Below are positions 9,507-19,453 of a stretch of 43,706 bases of DNA, one piece after another. The DNA lies in NCBI GenBank assembly GCA_902526435.1, contig CABZLA010000010.1:1-43706 (forward strand), written 5' to 3'. Below the pieces are notes generated by a model. That model saw only the letters and a program-made list of their open reading frames with translations, made no database searches and was not told the origin of the DNA. This DNA is from an uncultured Prochlorococcus sp. GTDB taxonomy: Bacteria; Cyanobacteriota; Cyanobacteriia; PCC-6307; Cyanobiaceae. Every line of letters begins with the position of its first letter. The stretch's first letter is position 1. The position numbers and the translations under genes were made by a program.

Positions 9507-10412
9507 TTAAGGATAGTCAAAACCGATCATTCTTACTTCCGGTTCAAGAAAAATACCTTTTTTTTGTAGTACTTTTTGTTGAATTACTGTTATTAAATCT
9601 AAAATATCTTTCGAATTAGCAGAAGAGCTATTCACTATAAAATTTCCATGCATAGTTGAAATTTCTGCGTCGCCTATTTTAAAACCTTTTAATCCAAGTT
9701 CTTCAATTAATTTACCTGCATAATTATTAGTCGGATTTTTAAAAACGCTTCCAAAGCTAGGTAAATGGTAAGGCTGCGTTTCGGTCTTTTTTTTAAGATT
9801 TTTCTTTGTAGTTTCTAATAATTGGTCAATATTTCCTTTTGGTTCAAATTGCAGTTTTGCGCTTAAAATCATGAGATTATTTTGCTGAAAAGGACTGAAT
9901 CTGTATTGAAAATTGATATCTTTTTTTTCAATTTCTGATATTTTTAGAGTTTTAGTATCAATTACTCGAACTGATAAAAGATTATTTGCTAATGTTAATT
10001 TTTTTGAACCTGCATTCATGCAAATAGCACCTCCAACTGTGCCTGGAATTCCTACAGTCCATTCACCGCCTTGCAATCCTTTTTTTGCAAGTATATTAGA
10101 CATTGTTGGTAGCATTACGCCAGCCTCTGCTACTACAATTCCTGAATGAGATTCAATTTTGATAGAGTGCATTTTTTTGGTACATATAGTTAAGCCTTTT
10201 AAGAAAATATTATTTATTAATAAATTTGAGCCAGCTCCTATTATTCGACATTTGTGATTATTTAAACGCGCCCAATTTATTAAATCGATGAATTCATCAG
10301 CATTATTTGGTTTTGAAAAATATTCTGCAAATCCACCAACTTTTATAGTTGTATAGTTAGAAAGGTTTATTTTTTCTTTAAAAGTAATATTTTTCATTAA
10401 ATATTTAATCAT
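9507..10412 (-). CDS. murB: UDP-N-acetylenolpyruvoylglucosamine reductase
   Basis: MurB reduces the enolpyruvyl group to make UDP-MurNAc with FAD and NADPH. The FAD-binding motifs are GAGSNLLI and GIPGTVGGAICMNAG. The catalytic serine is in SFGSVFKNP, and the C-terminus has LEPEVRMIG. At 301 residues it is the shorter type II MurB form. Its start overlaps the 3' end of murC by 8 bases; a second possible start (MKNITFK) lies 5 codons inside and would remove the overlap. Confidence 0.96.
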   Translation of the reverse strand: MIKYLMKNITFKEKINLSNYTTIKVGGFAEYFSKPNNADEFIDLINWARLNNHKCRIIGAGSNLLINNIFLKGLTICTKKMHSIKIESHSGIVVAEAGVMLPTMSNILAKKGLQGGEWTVGIPGTVGGAICMNAGSKKLTLANNLLSVRVIDTKTLKISEIEKKDINFQYRFSPFQQNNLMILSAKLQFEPKGNIDQLLETTKKNLKKKTETQPYHLPSFGSVFKNPTNNYAGKLIEELGLKGFKIGDAEISTMHGNFIVNSSSANSKDILDLITVIQQKVLQKKGIFLEPEVRMIGFDYP

Positions 10413-11826
10413 TTAAAATATTTTTATTATTTAAGATTGACCATAGGTTATGACAATCCCCAGCTCCCATATTTACAATAAAATCATTTCTTTTGGTTAA
10501 TTTAAAAAATTTTTCATTAATCTCATAATTGTCTTTTAAACATATAACATTCTTATTATTTTTATAAATAAGGTTAGCAATTAATTGTGAGTCAATATTC
10601 TCAATATTTTTTTCTCCAGCTCCAAATATATTAGTTATGAAGATAACATCTGCTTTTGAAAGTTCTTGCACAAATTCATGAATAAATTTTTTTACTCTAG
10701 TAAATCTATGAGGTTGAAAAATAGCAATTAATCTTCCTTTTTGCCCGCTATTAATATTATTTTTATCTTTAATAAATAACCTGGCTAAATTTATCGTTGC
10801 TTTAATCTCATTAGGATGATGTGCATAGTCATCATAAATAATTCTTTGATTTAGTTCACCTTTAAATTCAAATCTTTTTTTTGGTAATTCTAAAGATCTG
10901 GTATTTTTTTTAATTTCTTTAAAACTTATTCCTACCATCCTGCAGGCTGCTATGGCAGCAGTAATATTAGAAAGATTATGTAATCCAGGAACTGGAATAT
11001 TTATCATATCAATGAATTTGCCTTGCTCATAATATTTACCAATTGTTTGGTCTTTATTTACAATATTTGGAATTATTGAATACGCAATATTATTTTTTTC
11101 TTTAATAGACCATTTATTTTCTGAAGTAAAATTATTATTTGTAAATTTACAATCATGGTTAATTAATAATTTTTTGGAGTTTGCAGCAAATTTTTTAAAT
11201 GAACATAGAACTTCATCGATATTTGAGTAATAATCACAATGATCGAAATCAATATTATTAATTATTCCAATATCAGAATTGTAATTCTTAATTGTTCCAT
11301 CAGATTCGTCAATTTCTGTTACTAAGTATTTTGTGTTTTCTATATGAGCATTGGATTCATATATTGGAATTATCCCACCAGTTATTGAAGAAGAGTCGTG
11401 TGTGCATAATTCTAATAGCGTGGAAAGGAAAGTACTTGTTGAGGTCTTCCCATGACTACCTGCTATTGATATTGATGTGTAAGATTTCATTATCATGGCA
11501 AGAATTTCTGAACGATGTCTTATTAATAAATTATTTTTTTTGCAAAAGCATAACTCTTCGTTTTCATCTTTAATTGCAGAGCTAATTACAAAATTGATTG
11601 CCTGATTCTGAAATTTTGAAATCACAAAATCAATATTTTTTTTAATTTGAGAATCAAAAATTATTGCACCTAATTTTTTTAAACTTTTAGTTTCTCTATT
11701 TTGAACTAAATCAGAGCCAGAGACTGAGTACCCTTTTTTTATTAATGCCATAGCGATTGCAGACATTCCAATACCACCAATGCCAATAAAGTGAAAATGA
11801 TTTTTACTTATAAATTCTTTATTCAA
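10405..11826 (-). CDS. murC: UDP-N-acetylmuramate-L-alanine ligase
   Basis: MurC adds L-alanine to UDP-MurNAc. The Rossmann motif is HFIGIGGIGMSAIA, the ATP-binding P-loop is GSHGKTSTSTF, and the C-terminal domain has DDYAHHPNEIKAT. The 473 residues match the family. The start appears to be TTG at the reverse complement of 11824-11826 (MNKEFISKN), because no ATG precedes the Rossmann motif at the right distance. It is the first gene of the murC-murB-ybaB run and is divergent from gap2. Confidence 0.97.
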   Translation of the reverse strand: MNKEFISKNHFHFIGIGGIGMSAIAMALIKKGYSVSGSDLVQNRETKSLKKLGAIIFDSQIKKNIDFVISKFQNQAINFVISSAIKDENEELCFCKKNNLLIRHRSEILAMIMKSYTSISIAGSHGKTSTSTFLSTLLELCTHDSSSITGGIIPIYESNAHIENTKYLVTEIDESDGTIKNYNSDIGIINNIDFDHCDYYSNIDEVLCSFKKFAANSKKLLINHDCKFTNNNFTSENKWSIKEKNNIAYSIIPNIVNKDQTIGKYYEQGKFIDMINIPVPGLHNLSNITAAIAACRMVGISFKEIKKNTRSLELPKKRFEFKGELNQRIIYDDYAHHPNEIKATINLARLFIKDKNNINSGQKGRLIAIFQPHRFTRVKKFIHEFVQELSKADVIFITNIFGAGEKNIENIDSQLIANLIYKNNKNVICLKDNYEINEKFFKLTKRNDFIVNMGAGDCHNLWSILNNKNILND

Positions 11827-12023
11827 TTATTAAATCTTAGACTTAAATCAAGATAACTTCTAAGCATTTAGAATGGCATTCAATTTTTACAAAAAATGTT
11901 GGTTTTTTTGTGAATTAATACAAAAATAGAATTATTTGCTTAATAAATCAAAAAATACTTACTTTATTGCACAAAATTCTGTATGATCAGCAACTTAGGT
12001 TAATCATTAGAAAATTTTTAGTT

Positions 12024-13046
12024 ATGACTTTGCGTGTTGCGATTAATGGGTTTGGCAGAATTGGGCGAAACTTTATGCGTTGTTGGTTAAGTAGAGGAGC
12101 TTATACCAACATCGAAGTAGTTGGCATTAATGTGACTTCAGACCCTAAAACTAACGCTCATCTGCTCAAATATGATTCAGTACTAGGAAAATTGGATGGT
12201 GTAGATATTCAATATACTGATGATACTTTTGTAATTAATAACAAAACCATCAAATGTTTCTCTGATAGAAACCCAATGAATTTACCTTGGAAAGATTGGG
12301 GGGTTGATTTGGTTGTAGAATCAACTGGTGTTTTTAATACTGATGTAGGTGCAAGTAAGCACCTTGAGGTTGGTGCTAAGAAAGTTATTCTTACTGCTCC
12401 TGGCAAAGGGTCAGGTGTTGGGACTTACGTGGTAGGGGTGAATGCTGATCAATATAAACATTCTGATTATGATATTTTGAGCAACGCTAGTTGCACTACT
12501 AATTGTTTAGCTCCAGTAGTAAAAGTTCTTGATCAAAAGTTTGGAATTAATAAAGGATTGATGACAACAATTCATAGCTATACTGGTGATCAACGTATTT
12601 TAGATAATAGTCATAGAGATTTAAGAAGGGCTAGAGCGGCAGCTACAAATATTGTTCCTACTTCAACAGGAGCTGCTAAAGCAGTTGCTTTGGTCTACCC
12701 TGAAATGAAAGGTAAACTCACTGGTATAGCTATGAGAGTACCTACCCCGAATGTTTCAGCTGTAGATTTCGTTTTTGAATCTTCAAAATCTGTTACTAGC
12801 CAAGAAGTTAATAACGCACTTAAGGAATCTTCTCTAGGCTCAATGAAAGGAATTATTAAATACGGTGATGAGCCACTGGTTTCAAGTGATTATGCAGGAA
12901 CTAATGAATCTTCAATAGTAGATAGTGATCTGACAATGTCAATTGGCGATAATCTTGTAAAAGTTCTTGCTTGGTATGACAATGAATGGGGTTATAGTCA
13001 AAGAGTTGTAGATTTAGCTGAGATAGTAGCTCAAAAATGGGAATAA
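12024..13046 (+). CDS. gap2: Glyceraldehyde-3-phosphate dehydrogenase, Gap2 type
   Basis: This is the Calvin-cycle-type GAPDH of cyanobacteria, which uses NADPH to reduce 1,3-bisphosphoglycerate. With the ATG at 12024 it is 340 residues and begins [17 protein letters not shown]. The catalytic cysteine is C157 in SNASCTTNC. An open frame extends 19 codons upstream from a TTG, but the family starts at MTLRVA. A TATGAT sequence at 11982-11987 could be a -10 box. The stop abuts the stop of thiL on the other strand with no gap. Confidence 0.97.
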   Translation: MTLRVAINGFGRIGRNFMRCWLSRGAYTNIEVVGINVTSDPKTNAHLLKYDSVLGKLDGVDIQYTDDTFVINNKTIKCFSDRNPMNLPWKDWGVDLVVESTGVFNTDVGASKHLEVGAKKVILTAPGKGSGVGTYVVGVNADQYKHSDYDILSNASCTTNCLAPVVKVLDQKFGINKGLMTTIHSYTGDQRILDNSHRDLRRARAAATNIVPTSTGAAKAVALVYPEMKGKLTGIAMRVPTPNVSAVDFVFESSKSVTSQEVNNALKESSLGSMKGIIKYGDEPLVSSDYAGTNESSIVDSDLTMSIGDNLVKVLAWYDNEWGYSQRVVDLAEIVAQKWE

Positions 13047-14033
13047 TCAAAAGTGAGAAAAAGACTTATTTTTAAATAAATTTTTGTTATTACAGTTTTT
13101 AAAATCGACTGATACGTCTCCTTCGATAAAATATCCTATCTCCGTAATAGTTTTATCTTCACATAAAAGATTATTTGCCCATTTTCTTGGGAGAGAAAAC
13201 ACTAGCTCGTAATCTTCGCCCCCAAATAAATAATATTCGTCCCATTTATTTCCCTTAGGCCAATTTTTATGTTTAGGAACTTTTGCATAATCAATAATTG
13301 CTTTGCAATTACTTTCAGTTGCTAAATCTAATAATGCTTGAAAAAAGCCATCACTACTGTCAGTACAACCAATCATTTTAATACTTTTATCATCACGAGC
13401 TTTAAGAATTTTTTTAAGAAATTTAGGTTTAAGTTTTGGTCTGCAAAATTGTTGTAAAGAACTATTAATTAATGAGTCTGTTAAAGCAATATCACTATCA
13501 AAAATTGTTTTACTTTTTATCATTAATCCTAATTTGCTAAGGCCATGAATGCCTGTAGTCAATATAATTTCATTTGGTTTGCATGAGTTTCTTCGTAATT
13601 TTATTTCACCCTGTTTTCCTAGAGCGGTCATAGAGATTACTTTTTCTTTTCCTACAGAACAATCTCCTCCAAGAATTAAGCCCCCAAAATGGTCTAAAGC
13701 AAGATTTATTCCTGTATATAAATCTTTAATCCAAATCCAATCTGTTTTTGCTGGGACTACTAATCCAATAGTAACTCCTATAATTTTGCTGCAACCACTT
13801 GAGATTAAGTCAGATACATTACATGCTACGGCTTTCCATCCTATGTCTAAGGCAGAAATCGTATCATTATTAAAATGTATATTTTCAACTAATGAATCAG
13901 TATTAATAAGTAAGTTTTTATTTTTCGATTTTATGAATGCGCAATCATCAGAAACTTGATTTTTAGGCATAAATTCAGCGAGCCTTTTTATTAATTCTTT
14001 TTCGCCAATATCCTCTAATAATTCTTTATGCAT
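13047..14033 (-). CDS. thiL: Thiamine-monophosphate kinase
   Basis: ThiL phosphorylates thiamine monophosphate to the active diphosphate. It belongs to the PurM/SelD/HypE fold. Recognisable parts are the N-terminal DDCAFI metal-binding aspartates, LLINTDSLVENIHF, a central CNVSDLISSG, the ILGGDCS segment, DSSDGFFQALLDLA and GGEDYELVF. The 328 residues match the family. Its start overlaps the end of the upstream cyclophilin gene by 8 bases, so both are likely co-transcribed. Confidence 0.95.
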   Translation of the reverse strand: MHKELLEDIGEKELIKRLAEFMPKNQVSDDCAFIKSKNKNLLINTDSLVENIHFNNDTISALDIGWKAVACNVSDLISSGCSKIIGVTIGLVVPAKTDWIWIKDLYTGINLALDHFGGLILGGDCSVGKEKVISMTALGKQGEIKLRRNSCKPNEIILTTGIHGLSKLGLMIKSKTIFDSDIALTDSLINSSLQQFCRPKLKPKFLKKILKARDDKSIKMIGCTDSSDGFFQALLDLATESNCKAIIDYAKVPKHKNWPKGNKWDEYYLFGGEDYELVFSLPRKWANNLLCEDKTITEIGYFIEGDVSVDFKNCNNKNLFKNKSFSHF

Positions 14034-15117
14034 TTAATTTGAGTTTATCCATTCCATTTAAAACATCAATTGAAATTATTGTGTCATCTTTTGTAAGCTC
14101 TTCTAAAACTTCAAAACCATCTATTACATAACCAAAGGCGGCATTTCTTCCATCAATTAAATTGCGACCTGCTGGATTTAGCTCTGCTTCATATAAAAAG
14201 AAGAAAAACTGCGATGATCCATCATCAACAGAGGTACTGGAATGGGACCACCCTAAGGTTCCAAGTGTTGCAAATGGCAAAGTCGGTGTTTCTGTATAAA
14301 GCCCTAACTCTTCAAAAGTTTCATTATAAAAAGTTTCGCTTTCGTTAGGTATTCTTATTTCCAGAGGAACATGTCTTTCTATATTTGTTTCGGGATCTAT
14401 GTATCCAATGCCATTACCAACTGGATCACCAGTTTGAAGAACAAAAAATTCCTCTGCTCTATTAATTGGCATATTACTGTAAAAGTTTTTTGAAGATAGA
14501 TCTATAAAGGCACCAGCAGTAAGCGGTGCATTAAATCCATCTATTATTGCTTGCATATCGCCTTTAGAAGTTTTTATATTTACTTTTGCTCTACCAAGTA
14601 GTCTCGGAAGATCATCAAATTCGCTTGGAATAAAATAAGGAAATTCATTTGGTAAAAAATATTCCTCTAGTCCCCCTATTTTATCTAGTGCTTCTTTTCT
14701 GGTTGTTATGAAAGAATATTTATCTTTAGATTTAGCTTCATCTTGAAGATTATCAAAATCATTTTTAAGATTTAAAAATGTGTTTTCTGCAATTTTTTGT
14801 TTTTCGCTTGGTAATTCCTCAATAATTCTACTCTTATGTTTTTTTAGTAAAGATTGACATTTTGTAACAGTTTTTGAGAGAGCTGGCCATCTTCCTCCTC
14901 TTACAAGGTCACTAGTATCCTCTAACTTATGTTGAATTTCCTGCAGCTCAAGTTGTTTGATAGGGAGTGCATTTCTCAGTATTGCATTGGGATCTTTTAC
15001 TGCGTTTCCAGTAGGTAAATCAGCCAATACTTGTGTTGGTTTTAAGAAGCAAACATGTATTAAAATAAGAATTAAAAATAAATAATGTTTGTTCTGATTT
15101 GATAAGAAGTTTTGCAT
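14026..15117 (-). CDS. Cyclophilin-type peptidyl-prolyl isomerase, lumenal type
   Basis: A 363-residue protein with an N-terminal hydrophobic signal ([15 protein letters not shown]) followed by a helical region (about residues 50-165) and a C-terminal cyclophilin-like domain (about 175-360). The domain is seen in [39 protein letters not shown] and [17 protein letters not shown]. This layout matches plant CYP38/TLP40 and its cyanobacterial relatives, which act in the thylakoid lumen on photosystem II assembly. Several cyclophilin active-site residues are altered in that group, so isomerase activity cannot be assumed. It is divergent from efp by 43 bases. Confidence 0.85.
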   Translation of the reverse strand: MQNFLSNQNKHYLFLILILIHVCFLKPTQVLADLPTGNAVKDPNAILRNALPIKQLELQEIQHKLEDTSDLVRGGRWPALSKTVTKCQSLLKKHKSRIIEELPSEKQKIAENTFLNLKNDFDNLQDEAKSKDKYSFITTRKEALDKIGGLEEYFLPNEFPYFIPSEFDDLPRLLGRAKVNIKTSKGDMQAIIDGFNAPLTAGAFIDLSSKNFYSNMPINRAEEFFVLQTGDPVGNGIGYIDPETNIERHVPLEIRIPNESETFYNETFEELGLYTETPTLPFATLGTLGWSHSSTSVDDGSSQFFFFLYEAELNPAGRNLIDGRNAAFGYVIDGFEVLEELTKDDTIISIDVLNGMDKLKLNA

Positions 15118-15160
15118 AGCACTCTTACAGGTTTATGATCCTTGGGTATGTAATACAGGA

Positions 15161-15721
15161 ATGATTTCCAGTAACGATTTTCGCACAGGTACCACCATCG
15201 AGATAGATGGGCAAGTTTGGCGTGTAGTAGAATTCCTACATGTCAAGCCTGGTAAAGGTTCTGCTTTTGTGCGAACTAAATTAAAATCAGTTCGAAACGG
15301 TAATGTAGTCGAAAAAACTTTTCGAGCCGGAGAATCAGTACAACAAGCTGTCCTTGAAAAGTCTAACCTGCAACATACTTATGTGGAGTCAGGAGATTAT
15401 GTTTTTATGGATATGATAAGTTTTGAGGAAACAAGACTCTCTTCTGATCAAATCGGTAGAGGTTCAAAGTATTTAAAAGAAGGTATGGAGGTTAATGTAA
15501 TTTTTTATAAAGATAAAGTTTTAGAAGTTGAACTTCCAATTTCTATAACTTTAAAAGTTACAGAAACAGATCCTGGAGTTAAAGGAGATACTGCAAGTGG
15601 GGGCACTAAACCAGCTATTCTAGAAACAGGTGCTCAAGTTATGGTTCCTTTGTTTATTTCTGTAGGAGAAATGATTAAGGTCGATACCCGTAACGATAGT
15701 TATCTTGGACGTGACAACTAA
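15161..15721 (+). CDS. efp: Translation elongation factor P
   Basis: EF-P relieves ribosome stalling at proline runs. The 186-residue protein has the three-domain length of the family and the KOW-like N-terminus with the loop [10 protein letters not shown], where the modified or unmodified tip lysine sits. The C-terminus has the EF-P signature ([24 protein letters not shown]). The stop and the next start overlap as TAATG, which suggests translational coupling with accB, an arrangement common in cyanobacteria. Confidence 0.98.
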   Translation: MISSNDFRTGTTIEIDGQVWRVVEFLHVKPGKGSAFVRTKLKSVRNGNVVEKTFRAGESVQQAVLEKSNLQHTYVESGDYVFMDMISFEETRLSSDQIGRGSKYLKEGMEVNVIFYKDKVLEVELPISITLKVTETDPGVKGDTASGGTKPAILETGAQVMVPLFISVGEMIKVDTRNDSYLGRDN

Positions 15722-16227
15722 TGGCTATGAAATTAGATCATGACGACCTAGATCGCTTGATAGACAAAATTTCTACAAGTGATATTCAAGAATTTTCTCT
15801 AGAAGGGGAAGATTTTAAACTTGAAATAAAAAGAAATTTGTTTGATCAGAATCCTTTACCAAACAATTCGACAAAAAATAATTCTTTGGAGAAGCAAATT
15901 ATTACTTCTCAATCGACATCAACAGATAATATTAGCTTGACAAGTAACGCTGAAGTGTCTCAGGTGGCCCCTCCAGGACGCTCAGATCTTACAGACATTA
16001 CTTCTCCTATGGTTGGAACATTTTATAGAGCTGCGGCTCCAGGAGAGGACCCATTTGTTGATTTAGGAAGTAAAATTACTATTGGGCAAACGATTTGTAT
16101 ACTTGAAGCTATGAAGTTGATGAACGAAATTGAATCTGAGTTTAATGCTGAAATTGTAGAAATTCTTGTTGAAAATGGAACACCTGTAGAGTTTGGACAA
16201 GTTTTAATGCGCGTTAAACAATCTTGA
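15721..16227 (+). CDS. accB: Biotin carboxyl carrier protein of acetyl-CoA carboxylase
   Basis: AccB carries biotin for acetyl-CoA carboxylase, the first step of fatty acid synthesis. The biotin-attachment site is K132 in EAMKLMNEIE. Upstream lies a flexible Ser/Thr/Asn-rich linker (about residues 45-90), then the biotinyl domain from ITSPMVGTFYRA. The 168 residues match the family. The ATG overlaps the efp stop by one base. The 3' end overlaps pdxA on the other strand by 24 bases. Confidence 0.97.
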   Translation: MAMKLDHDDLDRLIDKISTSDIQEFSLEGEDFKLEIKRNLFDQNPLPNNSTKNNSLEKQIITSQSTSTDNISLTSNAEVSQVAPPGRSDLTDITSPMVGTFYRAAAPGEDPFVDLGSKITIGQTICILEAMKLMNEIESEFNAEIVEILVENGTPVEFGQVLMRVKQS

Positions 16228-17244
16228 ATCTCTAGTTAAATCAAAAGCTGCTTTTATTGCTTCAACCATACTTTGAGATTGAGCTAAACCTTTTCCTGCA
16301 ATATCAAATCCAGTTCCATGATCGGGAGATGTTCTGATAAAAGGTAAACCAATAGTTGTGTTAACTGAGTAATTAAGGGCTATAACTTTTATTGGAATTA
16401 ATCCCTGATCATGATACATAGCTAGAATTCCATCATGTGTTGGAGCTGTTTTATCTCTCCAAGCTTTTGAAGATGAATTCCAGCAAGTATCAGGAGAAAT
16501 AGGACCTGATACTTGAACTCCTTTATTTTGATTGCACCAGCTAGTAACCGCATTTTTGATCCAATCTCTTTCTTCAGTTCCTAATATGCCCTCTTCACCA
16601 GCATGAGGGTTTAATCCGGCAACTTTTAGAAGGGGTTTGTTGACATAGGTTTTGCAAAATTTTGCAAACAAATCTAATTTTGTATGAATTAGATTTGTAG
16701 ATAATTGTTTTGGTACTTCGCATAGAGGTATATGGGTAGTTGCCAATAAGGTGTTAAATCTCCAACCAGTGATTGGAGATTTAGCCGTAAATAACATACC
16801 TACATCCTTAACCTGACAAGATTCTGCCAATAATTCTGTTTGACCTGAATAATTATGGCCTGCTAAAGACCATGACTTTTTACAGATAGGCCCAGTAACT
16901 AGTGCTGCATTTTTATATTTCTGAACAATTTCAATAGCTTTTTTTAAGTAAAAGAAACTTGCATTACCATTACTTTTTTTTTGTTTATTTATTTCAAATG
17001 GAATCTTAACATCATGTATTTTGTAATTATTAGGATCTACAATATTTTCTACTCCTAAAGATTTAAGATTTTTATAAGTATTTTCTAGGTTATTTTTTGA
17101 TCCAACAATTATGAAATCGAGATTATGTGGAATCTCTTTTGAAAAAAGAGCTTTCAAAATAATTTCAGGTCCGATGCCTGACTCGTCTCCAACGCTGATT
17201 ATAATTTTAAATTTATCTTCAATACTATTACTTTGACTACTCAT
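16204..17244 (-). CDS. pdxA: 4-hydroxythreonine-4-phosphate dehydrogenase
   Basis: PdxA oxidises 4-phosphohydroxy-threonine in the DXP-dependent route to pyridoxal phosphate. Motifs include SVGDESGIGPEI near the N-terminus, ATTHIPLCEVP, GLNPHAGEEG, GPISPDTCW, YHDQGLIPIKV and RTSPDHGTGFDIAG; the histidines in these motifs bind the metal. The 346 residues match the family. Its ATG overlaps the stop of the upstream SDR gene as ATGA, so the two genes are coupled. Confidence 0.96.
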   Translation of the reverse strand: MSSQSNSIEDKFKIIISVGDESGIGPEIILKALFSKEIPHNLDFIIVGSKNNLENTYKNLKSLGVENIVDPNNYKIHDVKIPFEINKQKKSNGNASFFYLKKAIEIVQKYKNAALVTGPICKKSWSLAGHNYSGQTELLAESCQVKDVGMLFTAKSPITGWRFNTLLATTHIPLCEVPKQLSTNLIHTKLDLFAKFCKTYVNKPLLKVAGLNPHAGEEGILGTEERDWIKNAVTSWCNQNKGVQVSGPISPDTCWNSSSKAWRDKTAPTHDGILAMYHDQGLIPIKVIALNYSVNTTIGLPFIRTSPDHGTGFDIAGKGLAQSQSMVEAIKAAFDLTRDSRLFNAH

Positions 17245-18125
17245 GGTTTAATTTTAATAAGGCAATTATTTAATCCTGCTTTGTAGTTTTTATAAATAAG
17301 TTTATATCCTAATTTTTCACATAATAATTTATTTGAAACTCTTCTATTTTCTTTCCAAAATGATTGGGCTATAGGCGATAAATCTTTTTTAGCTTCTTCA
17401 AATAATATTTTTTTGGGCATTTCTAATCCAAGTAATTGGTAGCCATATCTTATAACCTCAATTTGTGAGCAAGGCTCGTCATCTGCGATATTTATTATTT
17501 GATGAAAATCTAAATTATTTTTATTTTGTATTAAGTAAATAATCGCATTTGCAATATCAGCGACATGAATTCTTGAGAAGACTTGATTTTCTTTATCTAT
17601 CACTTGGATTTTTTTTGTTTTAATTGCTTCTAAAGTTGACCTTCCTGGACCATAAATACCAGGTAATCTAAAAATTTGTATTGGCAAATTTGAATTAATC
17701 CATTCCCTTTCACAATTTAATCTCCTTTGACTTCTTTCTTGAAAAGGATTGGGTCGATCTTTTTCACAAACCCAATCACCATAAGTGTTGCCATAAACAC
17801 CTGTAGTAGAGAGATATCCAACCCATGTAAGAGATAAATTTTTAATTTTATTTTTAAGCCTCTTTAATACAGGGTCGTTACCATTTTTATCTGGAGGTAT
17901 ACAACTAAGAATATGAGTTACTCCCTCAAAGATCGAATCTTCAGGTATTGAGTTATCTTCGCTATTAAAAATAAAACTATTTGGCTCATTGCTTATAGAT
18001 CGAGAACTTGCTAATGCTATACAGCCTAGTTTTCTGATTGATTTTGCAAAATAGTCTCCGCTAAAACCTCCTCCAAAGATTAGGAATTTATTTTTAGCTG
18101 TAATTGGACTTGATAAATTGGTCAT
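17241..18125 (-). CDS. NAD(P)-dependent epimerase/SDR family protein
   Basis: A 294-residue atypical short-chain dehydrogenase. The Rossmann start is FLIFGGGFSGDYFAK, and later segments are LSTTGVYGNTYGDWV (with the family's S-T-Y region), RLPGIYGPGRST and RIHVADIANAIIYLI. These place it near the YeeZ-like nucleoside-diphosphate-sugar epimerase group. The substrate is not known. It is coupled to pdxA by a 4-base overlap, but this does not establish a role in vitamin B6 synthesis. Its 5' region faces a small hypothetical gene on the other strand. Confidence 0.8.
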   Translation of the reverse strand: MTNLSSPITAKNKFLIFGGGFSGDYFAKSIRKLGCIALASSRSISNEPNSFIFNSEDNSIPEDSIFEGVTHILSCIPPDKNGNDPVLKRLKNKIKNLSLTWVGYLSTTGVYGNTYGDWVCEKDRPNPFQERSQRRLNCEREWINSNLPIQIFRLPGIYGPGRSTLEAIKTKKIQVIDKENQVFSRIHVADIANAIIYLIQNKNNLDFHQIINIADDEPCSQIEVIRYGYQLLGLEMPKKILFEEAKKDLSPIAQSFWKENRRVSNKLLCEKLGYKLIYKNYKAGLNNCLIKIKP

Positions 18126-18163
18126 TAAGTATTATAAATAGTACATATGTATTATTAAAGAAA

Positions 18164-18400
18164 ATGAAGACTTTAATTCAGCCTGAGGTAAAACTAAAGA
18201 TAGTTGGTTTTGATAATTCCAATTCACAAGTTAAAGAAAAATCAAATAATTCAAAATCCGGTCTAGATTTTAAATTCTATCAAAAATTATTTGTAATACT
18301 TTTAGTATCGTGTGCATTTTTAATATTTCCTGAATCCCCACAAGATTCAGAAGTTTTATGTAAAAAATATCATTCCACAAAGGCTTGTATGATCTGGTAA
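18164..18400 (+). CDS. Small single-pass membrane protein, unknown
   Basis: I do not recognise this 78-residue protein. With the ATG at 18164 it begins MKTLIQPEVKLKIVGF; the frame is open 20 codons further upstream but would overlap the divergent SDR gene. Residues 1-40 are polar, residues about 43-58 form one hydrophobic segment (FVILLVSCAFLIF), and the end has two cysteines (SEVLCKKYHSTKACMIW). The stop falls immediately before the end of the convergent HNH gene. Small size and style fit picocyanobacterial conserved hypotheticals, but this is inferred. Confidence 0.7.
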   Translation: MKTLIQPEVKLKIVGFDNSNSQVKEKSNNSKSGLDFKFYQKLFVILLVSCAFLIFPESPQDSEVLCKKYHSTKACMIW

Positions 18401-18805
18401 TTATGCGGCATTATATTCATCATCATCAAACTCGTAATTTTTATTTTTTTTATTCATAAAGGTAGGATTTGCCCATTGTAATAATCTTAAAGCTAATCTA
18501 AGATCACCATCTAACCATGCTCTAATAGCCATAGCTCTTCTAGGATCATAAAATTTTTGTTTTCTATACCAATACAAAGCATTATCATCTGATTTGTCGC
18601 CGTTGCATGATAAGCATGCTGGGACACAATTTTCGGTTGTACTCAATCCTCCTTGGCTTCTAGGAAGTACATGGTCAATGGATTCTGAAGGTTTTCCGCA
18701 GTATATGCAACTTTTTCCTGTAAATGTATGAATTGATTTTCGCCATTGCCTTAATCTGAATTTAGGGCATAAATCTTCTAAAAAGACAGCATCATTAATG
18801 TGCAT
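18401..18805 (-). CDS. HNH endonuclease family protein
   Basis: A 134-residue protein with an HNH nuclease core. The zinc cysteines are in CIYCG and CLSCNGDK, and the catalytic histidine region is SIDHVLPRSQGG followed by the Asn of TTENCVPAC. The C-terminal ~50 residues (WYRKQKFYDPRRAMAIRAWLDGDLRLALRLLQW) are helical and rich in Arg and Trp. This extended form is typical of a cyanobacterial HNH group with no settled function. It ends right against the stop of the small membrane protein gene. It could be a mobile remnant or a domesticated nuclease; I see no intron or intein context. Confidence 0.85.
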   Translation of the reverse strand: MHINDAVFLEDLCPKFRLRQWRKSIHTFTGKSCIYCGKPSESIDHVLPRSQGGLSTTENCVPACLSCNGDKSDDNALYWYRKQKFYDPRRAMAIRAWLDGDLRLALRLLQWANPTFMNKKNKNYEFDDDEYNAA

Positions 18806-18975
18806 TCAGATTATTTAATTTCCTATAATTTTGACCGATTCAATATAAAAGTCAATAGGTTTCTTATTATTTTTAAGATTATATTTCCTTGACTCAATAT
18901 ATTTTATGTATTTAATTATACCTAATAAGTAATATTTAATTTATAAGCTAAATGTAATTAAATATACTTTTAACA
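18806..18975. other. AT-rich intergenic region
   Basis: These 170 bases between the HNH gene start and the end of the secreted-protein gene are almost pure A/T. I see no open frame of useful length, no strong hairpin and no tRNA-like sequence. Confidence 0.6.
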
Positions 18976-19395
18976 TTAATAGCTGTATCTATCAAAGGTT
19001 TCTTTGGAGTAGTCTTCACTTTCTTTTTCTAGCAAAAGTTCTTCTTGTTTTCGCTTCTTTTCTTTTCTATTATTTTCTAATTGTAGCTTTCTATCAGGAT
19101 GAAGTTGATCTAAAAATTCAACACAATAAGAAAACTTATCTCTCTCTCTTACAACTGTTTCAATAATTTGCCCGGCGGCCTGATTTGGAGAGGTCTTAAA
19201 AATACCCCCTTTTTGTTTTTTAATATAACTATAAGCCGCTTGCCAACTGCTTTCATGGTCATTACCACCATCTCTCATCGTACAAAATATTTCTGCTCCA
19301 AAGGAACCTGCAATTGCTTTAGGAGTAAATAACAGTAATGGAACAAACATTGCAAATGCAGGCAAAATGATTATTACCTTTTTATTCCCTTTCAT
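18976..19395 (-). CDS. Exported protein of unknown function
   Basis: A 139-residue protein with a clear signal peptide: a basic start (MKGNKKVI), a hydrophobic core (IILPAFAMFVPLLLF) and an A-x-A type cleavage site at AIAG. The mature part begins SFGAEIFCTMRDGGND, contains two cysteines and a W in SSWQAAYSYI, and ends in a highly charged Lys/Glu-rich tail. The function is unknown; I infer a periplasmic or lumenal location. It is followed on the same strand by the HNH gene. Confidence 0.75.
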   Translation of the reverse strand: MKGNKKVIIILPAFAMFVPLLLFTPKAIAGSFGAEIFCTMRDGGNDHESSWQAAYSYIKKQKGGIFKTSPNQAAGQIIETVVRERDKFSYCVEFLDQLHPDRKLQLENNRKEKKRKQEELLLEKESEDYSKETFDRYSY

Positions 19396-19453
19396 TAGTT
19401 TTTTATCTGTCTATATAAAAAGTATCTTTAATTTGGATTATGTCTAGACAAAT

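Noticed and set aside
11967-12023. N-terminal extension of Gap2
   Set aside because: The family starts at [11 protein letters not shown]; the upstream part overlaps a probable promoter region.
13549-13959. 136-codon forward frame opposite thiL
   Set aside because: It is antisense to well-conserved thiL motifs and has no start context or recognisable domain.
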